From Pseudomonas sp. JM0905a (lineage in GTDB: Bacteria > Pseudomonadota > Gammaproteobacteria > Pseudomonadales > Pseudomonadaceae), in NCBI RefSeq assembly GCF_014700075.1, contig NZ_JACXBU010000007.1:353970-417969 (forward strand): 64,000 nucleotides of DNA. Reading direction: 5' to 3'. A program made the translations under genes and the position numbers. The notes below the pieces were generated by a model. The model was not told the origin of the DNA. It saw nothing but the letters and a program-made list of their open reading frames with translations, and did no database searches. Shown here in pieces: positions 18,825-26,615 of the stretch (the first letter of the stretch is position 1; each line of letters starts with the position of its first letter).

Positions 18825-18840
18825 TGGCATATCGCTTGCT
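18825..18840 (+). promoter_or_regulatory. sigma-54 promoter of nasST
   Basis: TGGCATATCGCTTGCT: GG at 18826-18827 and GC at 18838-18839 are separated by exactly 10 bp, as required for RpoN (consensus TGGCAC-N5-TTGC). The predicted start is near 18851. RpoN control fits NtrC-dependent nitrogen-limitation induction. Confidence 0.8.
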
Positions 18841-18860
18841 TCACCAGCAGCAACGAGGTG

Positions 18861-18928
18861 CGCTCCAACGGAGGAGCGGACTGATGACAATGGCGTCGAT
18901 TCCGGCCACCCCGGATCGACGCCATTTT
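18861..18928 (+). promoter_or_regulatory. ANTAR-type two-hairpin antiterminator leader of nasST
   Basis: P1: CGCTCC / GGAGCG stem (18861-18878) with hexaloop AACGGA. P2: GAC / GTC (18886-18897) with hexaloop AATGGC; its stem is only three Watson-Crick pairs plus a wobble. Both loops have A at position 1 and G at 4, the NasT/ANTAR recognition pattern. The P2 loop and 3' arm are the start of the terminator arm: AATGGCGTCGAT (18889-18900) pairs perfectly with ATCGACGCCATT (18915-18926), followed by TT. P2 and terminator are therefore mutually exclusive, giving NasT-dependent read-through into its own operon. Confidence 0.7.
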
Positions 18929-18948
18929 GCTGATAGGTGGCTATCGAC

Positions 18949-20163
18949 ATGACGGACAAGCAGAACACCACGCGCCCGGACAACGTGGCCTGGGTCGCCG
19001 GCAGCGACGCACCGGAGAAGTGCGTGCTCAACCTGGGCTTCATGCCCCTGACCGACTCGGCCTCGCTGATAGTCGCCGCCACCCAGGGCTTCGCACAGCC
19101 ATACGGCCTGACCCTGGAGCTGCAGCGCCAATCGTCCTGGGCCACCCTGCGCGACAAACTGCTCTCCGGCGAACTGGATGCCACGCAGGCGCTCTATGGG
19201 CAGGTCTATGGCATTGAGCTGGGCATCGGTGGCCCCGACGCCGAGATGGCCATCCTCATGGGGCTCTGCCAGAACGGCCAGGCCATCAACCTGTCCGAAC
19301 CACTCAAGCGCATCGGCGTGACCAGTTCCGAGGCACTGGCCAATCATGTGCACCAGGGCGGTGCGCGCCTGACCTTCGCCCAGACCTTCCCCACCGGCAC
19401 CCACGCCATGTGGCTGAACTACTGGCTGGCGGCCCAGGGCATCCACCCACTGCGAGACGTGGACACAGTCGTGGTCCCGCCCTCGCAAATGGTCGCCCAC
19501 CTCAAGGCAGCACGTATCGACGGTTTCTGCGCCGGCGGCCCCTGGGGTGCTCTGGCGGTCGACCAGGGCCAGGGCTTCACCCTGGCAACCAGCCAGATGA
19601 TCTGGCCCGATCACCCGGAGAAGGTCCTGGCCGTCACACGCGAGTTCGCCGAGCAATACCCCAACACCGCCCGCGCATTGACTATGGCCGTCCTTGAAGC
19701 CAGCCGCTTCATCGATGCCAGCGAGGAAAACCGCCGTAGCACGGCCCGGCTCATCAGCGGCAGCGATTACGTGGACGTGCCGCTATCAGCCGTGGAGCCG
19801 CGCTTCCTCGGCCACTATCAGGACGGCCTCGGCAATGCCTGGAAGGACCAGCACCCGCTGCGCTTCTTCGACGGCGGCCAGGTGAACATGCCCTTCCTCT
19901 CCGACGGCATCTGGTTCATGACCCAGTTCCGTCGCTGGGGTCTGCTGCGGGACGACCCGGACTACCTGGCCATCGCCCAACGCGTGCAGCGACTGGATAT
20001 CTACCGCGACGCTGCACAATCGCTCGACATCCCGGTACCCGACCTGATGCGCAGCGCCACCCTGATCGACGGTCGCGTCTGGGACGGCAGCGACCCTGTC
20101 GCCTACGCCCGGAGCTTCCCGATCCATTCCCTGGCCGGCCACGCCCGCGCCATTGCCCTGTAG
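18949..20163 (+). CDS. nasS: NasS, nitrate/nitrite sensor that restrains NasT
   Basis: 404-aa protein related to the periplasmic nitrate-binding proteins NrtA/NasF but with no signal peptide, so cytoplasmic. In the NasS-NasT system, NasS holds NasT in an inactive complex until nitrate or nitrite binds NasS and frees NasT. It shows an NrtA-like solute-binding fold: LGFMPLTDSASLIVAA at the N-terminus, AQTFPTGTHAMWLNYWL mid-protein. The ATG at 18949 has AGGTGG eight bases upstream; an in-frame GTG four codons earlier is possible. It is followed 21 bp later by nasT and preceded by a sigma-54 promoter and an antiterminator leader. Confidence 0.92.
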   Translation: MTDKQNTTRPDNVAWVAGSDAPEKCVLNLGFMPLTDSASLIVAATQGFAQPYGLTLELQRQSSWATLRDKLLSGELDATQALYGQVYGIELGIGGPDAEMAILMGLCQNGQAINLSEPLKRIGVTSSEALANHVHQGGARLTFAQTFPTGTHAMWLNYWLAAQGIHPLRDVDTVVVPPSQMVAHLKAARIDGFCAGGPWGALAVDQGQGFTLATSQMIWPDHPEKVLAVTREFAEQYPNTARALTMAVLEASRFIDASEENRRSTARLISGSDYVDVPLSAVEPRFLGHYQDGLGNAWKDQHPLRFFDGGQVNMPFLSDGIWFMTQFRRWGLLRDDPDYLAIAQRVQRLDIYRDAAQSLDIPVPDLMRSATLIDGRVWDGSDPVAYARSFPIHSLAGHARAIAL

Positions 20164-20184
20164 CCGTTGGGGAAGACCGCCGCC

Positions 20185-20763
20185 ATGTTGCGCATCCTGC
20201 TGATCAACGACACCGCAAAGAAAGTCGGGCGCCTCAAGACCGCCCTGGTGGAGGCCGGCTTCGAAGTCATCGATGAGTCCGGACTGACCATCGACCTGCC
20301 GGCCCGCGTCGAAGCCGTCCGCCCGGACGTGATACTGATCGATACCGAATCCCCTGGCCGCGACGTGATGGAGCAGGTCGTGCTGGTCAGCCGCGACCAG
20401 CCCCGCCCCATCGTCATGTTCACCGACGAGCACGACCCCAAGGTCATGCGCCAGGCCATACAGGCCGGCGTCAGCGCCTACATTGTCGAAGGCATCCAGA
20501 CCGACCGCCTGCAGCCGATACTCGACGTCGCCATGGCGCGCTTCGAAGCCGACCAGGCGCTACGCGCCCAGCTCAACGCCCGCGACCAGCAACTGGCCGA
20601 ACGCAAGCGCGTCGAACTGGCCAAGGGCCTCTTGATGAAGATGAAGCATTGCGGCGAAGAAGAGGCCTATACGCTGATGCGCCGCCAGGCCATGAGCCGC
20701 CAGCAGAAGCTGATCCAGGTTGCTGAGCAGATCATCGCAATGCACGACATGCTCGGCCATTGA
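20185..20763 (+). CDS. nasT: NasT, ANTAR-domain transcription antiterminator
   Basis: 192-aa RNA-binding regulator. An N-terminal receiver-like domain (about 1-120) is followed by a helical linker and a C-terminal ANTAR domain (about 130-190) containing ERKRVELAKGLLMKMK and the EEAYTLMRRQAM three-helix signature. ANTAR proteins bind paired hexaloop hairpins in nascent RNA and block terminator folding. P. aeruginosa NasT is reported to do this in the leader of the nirBD operon. The start was placed at ATG 20185; an upstream TTG would add six residues. Candidate targets in this window are the leaders at 18861, 26339 and 29724. Confidence 0.95.
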   Translation: MLRILLINDTAKKVGRLKTALVEAGFEVIDESGLTIDLPARVEAVRPDVILIDTESPGRDVMEQVVLVSRDQPRPIVMFTDEHDPKVMRQAIQAGVSAYIVEGIQTDRLQPILDVAMARFEADQALRAQLNARDQQLAERKRVELAKGLLMKMKHCGEEEAYTLMRRQAMSRQQKLIQVAEQIIAMHDMLGH

Positions 20764-20863
20764 AGCCCGAGCCCAGCGCAACTGTATGCCGTCAGGTGTA
20801 TCTGCTGGCGTTCGCGCGGTCCCGCTATGGTAAGGAGCACACTCTCCCTCCCGCGAGACCGCC

Positions 20864-22216
20864 ATGGATAATGAACGCCAGCTCCTCGAAGACGCCGACC
20901 GCCGCGCCCTCGCCTACGTCGACGGGATACCACAGCGCCGGGTCTTCCCCGCCCCGGAAGCCATCCAGGCGCTGTCTGCTTTCGACGGGCCATTGCCTGA
21001 CCAGGGCCGCCCAGCCGAGGAGGTGCTGCATCAACTCGATGAGCTGGGCTCCCCTGCCACCACTGCTTCCAACGGCGGGCGCTACTTCGGCTTTGTGATT
21101 GGAGCCACCCTGCCGGCCGCCGCAGCAGCCGAGCGCCTGGCACTGGCCTGGGACCAGTGCGCATCCTCCTTCGACAACTCCCCCGCCGCCGATCGAATCG
21201 AAAAAGTGGCCGCACGCTGGGTACTGGAAAGCCTGGGACTGCCCATCGGCAGCGCCGTGGGCTTCGGCACAAGCGCCACCGCCTGCACCCTCGCCTGCCT
21301 GTCCGCGGCACGCCGCATGCTGTTGGCGCGCAAGGGCTGGGACTTCGACAGCGACGGCCTGATAGGTGCGCCCGAAGTGCGCGTGGTGGTTTCCGCCAGT
21401 GTCCACATTACGGTGAAGAAGGCGCTGCGCATCCTCGGCTTCGGCATGAACCGCCTGCTGGTCGCACCCACCGACGAAAACGGTCGCATCGACCCGGCGC
21501 GCCTGCCGCCGCTGGACGACATGACCGTCCTCTGCCTGCAGGCGGGCGAGGTCAACACCGGCGAGTTCGATCCCTTCGCCGAGCTGATTCCCCGGGCGAG
21601 GGCTGCCGGCGCCTGGGTCCATGTCGACGGTGCCTTCGGCCTCTGGGTCCGCGCCTCGTCCCAGGCGCACCTTGCTGCTGGCGTCGAGCAGGCCGATAGC
21701 TGGACCTGCGACGGCCACAAATGGCTGAACACTCCCTATGACGGCGCCATGGCCATCTGTCGCGATACCGACGCCCTGGCCACGGCAATGAACAGCGATG
21801 CTGCCTATGCCACGGCCTCGCGGGATGCGCAGAAAAACCTGACCCTGGAATTCTCCCGCCGCGCCCGTGGCATTCCCATCTGGGCCGCACTGGCCGCGCT
21901 CGGTCGCAATGGCCTGGCGGGGATGATCGACCGCCACCTGCGCCAGGCCGACCACCTCGCTACGCGTCTGCGCGCGGCCGGGTACCAGGTGATCAACCGC
22001 GTGGTCCTCAACCAGGTTCTGGTGCGGGCCGACAGCGACGAGGAAACGGTAGCCATCCGCAACGCAGCCCAGGCCTCCGGCGAAGTCTGGTTCGGCCCCA
22101 CGCTGTGGCAGGGCCGCCCGGCATTCCGCCTCAGCGTCTCCTCCTGGCGCACCACCGACGCCGATATCGAGCACCTGGCCGACCTGCTCGCCCGCTTGAA
22201 GAACTGCTCCCGCTGA
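20864..22216 (+). CDS. PLP-dependent group II (aromatic/aspartate-type) decarboxylase
   Basis: 450-aa pyridoxal-phosphate enzyme of the group II decarboxylase fold. It has the cofactor aspartate motif HVDGAFGLW and the Schiff-base lysine in CDGHKWLN. The exact amino-acid substrate cannot be told from sequence; relatives decarboxylate aromatic amino acids, glutamate or aspartate, and some act as aldehyde synthases. No strong Shine-Dalgarno sequence precedes the ATG. It sits between nasT and alaC and is not, as far as I recall, at this locus in PAO1, so it looks like part of a lineage-specific insertion. A possible partnership with the aminotransferase downstream is inference only. Confidence 0.8.
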   Translation: MDNERQLLEDADRRALAYVDGIPQRRVFPAPEAIQALSAFDGPLPDQGRPAEEVLHQLDELGSPATTASNGGRYFGFVIGATLPAAAAAERLALAWDQCASSFDNSPAADRIEKVAARWVLESLGLPIGSAVGFGTSATACTLACLSAARRMLLARKGWDFDSDGLIGAPEVRVVVSASVHITVKKALRILGFGMNRLLVAPTDENGRIDPARLPPLDDMTVLCLQAGEVNTGEFDPFAELIPRARAAGAWVHVDGAFGLWVRASSQAHLAAGVEQADSWTCDGHKWLNTPYDGAMAICRDTDALATAMNSDAAYATASRDAQKNLTLEFSRRARGIPIWAALAALGRNGLAGMIDRHLRQADHLATRLRAAGYQVINRVVLNQVLVRADSDEETVAIRNAAQASGEVWFGPTLWQGRPAFRLSVSSWRTTDADIEHLADLLARLKNCSR

Positions 22217-22377
22217 AGCCCGTGGCGGGCGCATCTTCCGCTAACGAAGATGCGCCAGTGACGCAGAAAAAACTTCCCTCGACAAACGGCCCGAGAAGCC
22301 CGTATCTTCGCCGCCAGGCCACCGCAGTGGCCGACGTCGCTCGGACGGTTCCGGGCGCTTACGTATCCGAGGAAAGC

Positions 22378-23622
22378 ATGGCTGACCAGCGTTCACCGCG
22401 CCGTTTTGCGCGCATCGATCGTCTCCCCCCCTACGTCTTCAACATCACCGCCGAACTCAAGATGGCAGCACGCCGTCGCGGCGAGGACATCATCGACCTC
22501 TCCATGGGCAACCCCGACGGCGCCACCCCGCCGCATATCGTGGAAAAGCTCGTGCAGGTCGCCCAGCGTGAAGACACCCACGGATACTCCACCTCCCGCG
22601 GTATTCCACGCCTGCGCCGAGCCATCTCGCGTTGGTACAAGGACCGTTACGACGTGGAGATCGATCCTGAAACCGAAGCCATCGTCACCATCGGCTCCAA
22701 GGAAGGCCTGGCACACCTGATGCTCGCCACCCTGGACCACGGCGACACCGTGCTCGTGCCCAATCCCAGCTATCCGATCCACATCTATGGTGCGGTGATC
22801 GCCGGCGCCCAGGTGCGCTCGGTGCCGCTCGTGCCCGGCGTGGACTTCTTCGCCGAGCTGGAACGGGCCATTCGCGAAAGCATTCCGAAGCCGAAGATGA
22901 TGATCATCGGCTTCCCCTCCAACCCCACCGCCCAGTGCGTGGAGCTGGACTTCTTCGAGCGCGTGGTCGCCCTGGCCAAGCAGTACGAGGTCCTGGTGGT
23001 CCACGACCTGGCCTACGCCGACATCGTCTACGACGGCTGGAAAGCGCCCTCGATCATGCAGGTGCCCGGTGCCAAGGACATTGCGGTGGAGTTCTTCACC
23101 CTGTCCAAGAGCTACAACATGGCAGGCTGGCGCATCGGCTTCATGGTCGGCAACCCGGAACTGGTCAGCGCCCTGGCGCGGATCAAGAGCTATCACGACT
23201 ACGGCACCTTCACCCCGCTGCAGGTTGCCGCGATTGCCGCCCTGGAAGGCGACCAGCAGTGCGTTCGCGACATCGCCGAGCAGTACCGCCAGCGCCGCAA
23301 CGTGCTGGTGAAGGGGCTGCATGAGATTGGCTGGATGGTGGAGAACCCCAAGGCATCGATGTACGTCTGGGCCAAGATCCCCGAGCCCTACGCTGCCATG
23401 GGCTCCCTGGAGTTTTCCAAGAAGCTCCTGGCCGAGGCCAAGGTCTGCGTATCGCCCGGGCTGGGCTTTGGCGATTACGGCGACGACCACGTGCGCTTCG
23501 CCCTGATCGAGAACCAGGATCGTATCCGCCAGGCCGTTCGCGGCATCAAGGGCATGTTCCGTGCGGATGGGCTCCTTGAGGCACCGGCAGCGTCCAAATC
23601 CCGGAAACTCGGCAAGGCGTGA
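22378..23622 (+). CDS. alaC: AlaC-type alanine aminotransferase
   Basis: 414-aa class I/II PLP aminotransferase closest to AlaC, which makes alanine from pyruvate and glutamate. Visible are the N-terminal [28 protein letters not shown] signature (in part), [18 protein letters not shown] and the PLP lysine in [11 protein letters not shown]. The chosen ATG at 22378 follows GAGGAAA; the frame is open upstream but without family similarity. It follows the decarboxylase by 161 bp and ends before a GC-rich hairpin. Confidence 0.88.
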   Translation: MADQRSPRRFARIDRLPPYVFNITAELKMAARRRGEDIIDLSMGNPDGATPPHIVEKLVQVAQREDTHGYSTSRGIPRLRRAISRWYKDRYDVEIDPETEAIVTIGSKEGLAHLMLATLDHGDTVLVPNPSYPIHIYGAVIAGAQVRSVPLVPGVDFFAELERAIRESIPKPKMMIIGFPSNPTAQCVELDFFERVVALAKQYEVLVVHDLAYADIVYDGWKAPSIMQVPGAKDIAVEFFTLSKSYNMAGWRIGFMVGNPELVSALARIKSYHDYGTFTPLQVAAIAALEGDQQCVRDIAEQYRQRRNVLVKGLHEIGWMVENPKASMYVWAKIPEPYAAMGSLEFSKKLLAEAKVCVSPGLGFGDYGDDHVRFALIENQDRIRQAVRGIKGMFRADGLLEAPAASKSRKLGKA

Positions 23623-23630
23623 CGCCGGAT

Positions 23631-23656
23631 TGCGCCCCCGGGTCACAGGGGGCGCA
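23631..23656 (+). terminator. possible terminator after alaC
   Basis: Nine-bp stem TGCGCCCCC / GGGGGCGCA with an eight-base loop, nine bases after the alaC stop. No T-tract follows, so it may be rho-assisted or only an mRNA 3' end structure. Confidence 0.5.
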
Positions 23657-24089
23657 CTTCCCACTGAACTTCCCCAAAACGCCCGCCTGGCAAGGTTCCC
23701 TTGCCTTTTCAAGCGCTTGCAGCGCCCCTCAAGTCACTACCGCCCGTCGGCTTTACGATCATTTTTTGAACAAAACGGGGGTAGGATGACTCTGATGAAA
23801 GCCGAAGTTCATCGCGCCTTTTCTTGAACCATGGCTGGTCACCGGCGCGCATGTCTATCTAATTCCCCTTGAGTCCGGAGTGATTCCAAATGCACAAGTT
23901 TCTGTGCAGGTGGTTTCTCTGCCTCAAAAAAGGAGGAGTGCGTATGAAGACATGAAATATAACTAGATATGTGAGTTCAACCTGACCATCACTCAAAGTC
24001 CAAAGAGACCAACGAGTCAATATAAAACAAACATCGGTGCCATTCCTGCATCAGCACACCAACTTACTTTGTAAAACAAGAGGTCAACC
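23657..24089 (+). other. 433-bp AT-richer intergenic region
   Basis: Lower GC than its surroundings, especially 23920-24085. It holds a possible 21-codon ORF (23890-23955) and the leader of the membrane-protein gene. I saw no tRNA, transposase fragment or clear sigma-54 or Anr site. Confidence 0.5.
23890..23955 (+). CDS. possible 21-aa small protein or leader peptide
   Basis: ATG at 23890, eight bases after GGAG, opens a 21-codon frame beginning MHKFLCRWFLCLKK and ending MKT. Inside it, AAGGAGGAG precedes an in-frame ATG only four codons from the stop, a very strong Shine-Dalgarno for a three-codon peptide. The peptide is basic and hydrophobic. It could be a small membrane peptide or a translated leader of the membrane-protein gene 135 bp downstream; it may equally be chance. 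Confidence 0.3.
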   Translation: MHKFLCRWFLCLKKGGVRMKT

Positions 24090-24749
24090 ATGGAGCTGTA
24101 TCATCTAATTACTTCCCTGTTCAAACAGGAAGCAACCATGGAACTAATGCGCATGGGTGTCGTTTATGCCCACCTGATCGCTTGCTGCGTGGCTATCGGC
24201 CTGGTCCTGACCAGCGACATCGCCATGATCAAGCAGATGATCTCCGGCGAAGACGACGCAGCCCACAGCGACAAAACCCATCTTGATACTCTGAAGAACA
24301 CTGTACTGCTTGCACTCGCGGCACTCTGGGTTACAGGGATAGGTATCATCCTGTTGGATTACTCTGTCAAAGGCGCGGTGTACTTCCTCAACCCTAAACT
24401 CCAGGCCAAGATCCTGGTCGTGGCACTGTTGACCGTTAACGGTTTCCTGCTTCACAGCGCTGTACTGCCGGCCATCAAGAAGGCAGGCTCGCTGGTCAAA
24501 ATGGAAACCAATGCCCGCACCCTCGCGGTGTTCTCGGGCGTCGTCTCCGGAGTTTCCTGGTTCTACGGAGCCATGCTGGGCATCGCTCGTCCGCTCAGCT
24601 GGAAGTACTCCCTTGGCGAAATCATGTTCGCTTACCCGCTGTTCATCTGCCTTGGCTTCGTCGCGATGACGCTGCTGGTGAAGTGGGCAAGCAACAGAGC
24701 TGAAAATCTCACTCCTACTCGAGTGAATCCCGCACTCGCCTCCTGGTAA
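24090..24749 (+). CDS. integral membrane protein, unknown function
   Basis: 219-aa protein that I do not recognise. Five hydrophobic segments are visible at about 22-44, 69-90, 103-125, 140-165 and 175-200, with a hydrophilic loop GEDDAAHSDKTH between the first two. The ATG at 24090 has AGAGGT five bases upstream; a second ATG at codon 17 also has a plausible context. Conserved-looking histidine and cysteines in the first segment (YAHLIACC) could be cofactor ligands, but that is speculation. Its flanks are AT-richer than neighbouring genes, suggesting acquisition. Confidence 0.65.
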   Translation: MELYHLITSLFKQEATMELMRMGVVYAHLIACCVAIGLVLTSDIAMIKQMISGEDDAAHSDKTHLDTLKNTVLLALAALWVTGIGIILLDYSVKGAVYFLNPKLQAKILVVALLTVNGFLLHSAVLPAIKKAGSLVKMETNARTLAVFSGVVSGVSWFYGAMLGIARPLSWKYSLGEIMFAYPLFICLGFVAMTLLVKWASNRAENLTPTRVNPALASW

Positions 24750-24988
24750 GAGATAGCTGGGCAGGGATGCCCAGTTTCAAAAATAAGTTTCCGTGCAAAT
24801 ACAAACAGGGAACTTCACCCAATATTAAACTCCATATATATCCGCATTAATTCCTGTAGCTACCTGACCGGCCCCTCCAGCCAAGCGGGTACCAGAGTCC
24901 CAATATTCCTCTCCTCCGGCCCGGAACTTTTCCCCCTCCTGCATGTACGAACTGCTGCCCCCAAGAATTCCAGCAGTAAGGACATACA

Positions 24989-25675
24989 GTGATCGACCTC
25001 AGCACCTGGAACCTGACGGTCCCAGCCACCACCTCCAATACCCTCATCGAAACTGGCCGTCTCAACAACGGCTATGAAAGTCAGTACTTTCGTCGCAACT
25101 CCGATGGCAGCATCAGCCTCTGGGTTCCAGTGAATGGCACTCGTACTGAAGACTCCAGCTATCCCCGTACCGAATTGCGAGAGACGCAGACCGACGGGAC
25201 CCTCAGCTATTGGTATCACGCCAGCGCGGACAACTACCTCAGTGCCGTGCTCTCTGTAGAGCAGGTGCCCAGCACGCAAAAGATCGTCATCGGCCAGATC
25301 CACAGCAAGGATCAGCCTGGCAGTGAGAACGACCCGCTGCTGAAAATTCAGTACCACTACCTGCGCGGCAATGGCCGCATCGAAGCGCTATTGCGCAAAC
25401 GCCCCGGCGATACGGAAGTGGAGAACATTCTGCTGGCGGAGAACGTCGACCTCGGCGAGCGATTCGGCTACGACCTGCGCATCACCCCCAGCGGCAGGCT
25501 GGGTATCGTTATCACCAGCAATGGTGACGACGGCAACCTCTACCGTGAACTCAGCGGCTACTGGGGCTATCAGCAGCTCTATTTCAAGGCCGGCGCCTAC
25601 ATCCAGGACAACTATGGTGCCGAGAACGAAGGTGGCCGCGTTACCTTCTACTGGCTGAACGGCCTGCATCGCTGA
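24989..25675 (+). CDS. polysaccharide lyase family 7 (alginate lyase)
   Basis: 228-aa single-domain beta-jelly-roll lyase that should cleave alginate by beta-elimination. The three PL7 signatures are present: RTELRE near 60-65, QIH near 104 and YFKAGAYIQ near 206, supplying the Arg, Gln/His and Tyr catalytic residues. The start is GTG at 24989 with TAAGGA six bases upstream. No signal peptide is visible, as in the P. aeruginosa PA1784 homologue as I recall it, so export would need a non-classical route or lysis. It is monocistronic in a 239-bp upstream gap without other features. Confidence 0.88.
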   Translation: MIDLSTWNLTVPATTSNTLIETGRLNNGYESQYFRRNSDGSISLWVPVNGTRTEDSSYPRTELRETQTDGTLSYWYHASADNYLSAVLSVEQVPSTQKIVIGQIHSKDQPGSENDPLLKIQYHYLRGNGRIEALLRKRPGDTEVENILLAENVDLGERFGYDLRITPSGRLGIVITSNGDDGNLYRELSGYWGYQQLYFKAGAYIQDNYGAENEGGRVTFYWLNGLHR

Positions 25676-25755
25676 TATTCAGCCGGCAAATGCCGGGCCA
25701 TCTCCTGGCACGGGCGTAGAATCAGCGCTTCGCTGTTTCCATGCCCGAGGTTCCG

Positions 25756-26199
25756 ATGGCCCGCCTTACCCTGAATTTCCCTGAAGACCAGTACTGCTAC
25801 TCCACGCACCTGACCGTGCGAGTCACCGACATCAACGGGGCCAACCATCTGGGCAACGACTCGATGATCTCGATGATTTCCGAAGCGCGGGCGCGCTTCC
25901 TGTTCGAATTCGGCATCAGCGAGACAGCCGAGGACGGCATTGGGATCATCGTCACCGATCTGGCCACCACCTACCGCGCCGAGGCCCATGCGCGTGACCA
26001 GTTGCTGTTCGAGGTGGGCGTAATGGATTTCAACAAGTACGGCGGCGACATCACCTTCCGTATCACACGCCCGGCCGACGGCAAGCTGGTAGCCATGGCC
26101 AAATCCGGATTCGTCTTCTTCAACTACCAAGAGTCCCGCGTGGTCCCCATGCCAGAGGGCTTTCGCCAGACCTTCCCCGGTGTGAACTGGCTGGACTGA
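25756..26199 (+). CDS. hotdog-fold acyl-CoA thioesterase family protein
   Basis: 147-aa protein of the 4-hydroxybenzoyl-CoA thioesterase-like hotdog family. The motif VRVTDINGANHLGND holds the usual catalytic Asp/His region (D-x-x-G-H type variant with N-H-L-G), followed by the long helix SMISEARARFLFEFG. The substrate is unknown. The start at ATG 25756 is preferred over an ATG five codons upstream because it leaves a GAGG-type ribosome site. It lies between the PL7 lyase and the nasA leader. Confidence 0.75.
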   Translation: MARLTLNFPEDQYCYSTHLTVRVTDINGANHLGNDSMISMISEARARFLFEFGISETAEDGIGIIVTDLATTYRAEAHARDQLLFEVGVMDFNKYGGDITFRITRPADGKLVAMAKSGFVFFNYQESRVVPMPEGFRQTFPGVNWLD

Positions 26200-26307
26200 G
26201 CCAGCCCGGCTTCAACTCGGTGCAACAAGAGCCCCTTCGCCCCGTTTTGATTCAGACAGAAAAGTCACCCCCTCGCAGAAACCGCTCTAGATAGGCATTT
26301 CCAGAGA

Positions 26308-26324
26308 TTGGCCCGGCTCTTGCT
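26308..26324 (+). promoter_or_regulatory. sigma-54 promoter of nasA
   Basis: TTGGCCCGGCTCTTGCT: GG at 26310-26311 and GC at 26322-26323 with exactly 10 bp between. The start is expected near 26335, so the transcript begins just before the P1 hairpin of the leader. Confidence 0.78.
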
Positions 26325-26338
26325 CTGGGACAGTCAGA

Positions 26339-26422
26339 GGTAGCCAACGGCGGTTGCCCTACTACACGACAAAGGCGTCGCGTCACTACGCAGAAATGCG
26401 GGCAGTGGTGCGGCGCCTTTTT
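26339..26422 (+). promoter_or_regulatory. ANTAR-type two-hairpin antiterminator leader of nasA
   Basis: P1: GGTAGCC / GGTTGCC (26339-26358; seven pairs, two G-T) with hexaloop AACGGC. P2: CGAC / GTCG (26367-26380) with hexaloop AAAGGC. The terminator AAAGGCGTCGC (26371-26381) pairs with GCGGCGCCTTT (26410-26420) and runs into a T tract. The P2 loop and 3' arm are the terminator 5' arm, so only one can form. Loop positions A1 and G4 fit NasT. The rest of the 416-bp gap (26423-26615) is GC-rich and has no other recognised feature. Confidence 0.72.
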
Positions 26423-26615
26423 CGTTCCGGCCCCAGTGATGGGGCGGTGGACGGGCCGGAATCCGGACGTTCGCTTGCAGCTCACTCAATCCCGCTGCGG
26501 CTTCGGCCGCAGGACGACGCGCCACAAGCGCGACGTTTTACCGGGAGGTGCGACCGCCGTGCCCACGATCATGGCGCGAGCGCCTCCCGGCCCCTAACTG
26601 CAGATGAGGTGTTCG

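Noticed and set aside
22105..22377. 91-codon N-terminal extension of AlaC
   Set aside because: It overlaps the end of the decarboxylase in another frame, and AlaC homologues start near MADQRSPRR.
26331..26338. CTCTG/CAGAG hairpin as P1 of the nasA leader
   Set aside because: Most of it lies upstream of the transcription start predicted from the sigma-54 element, so it would not be in the RNA; the AACGGC hairpin at 26339-26358 fits better.
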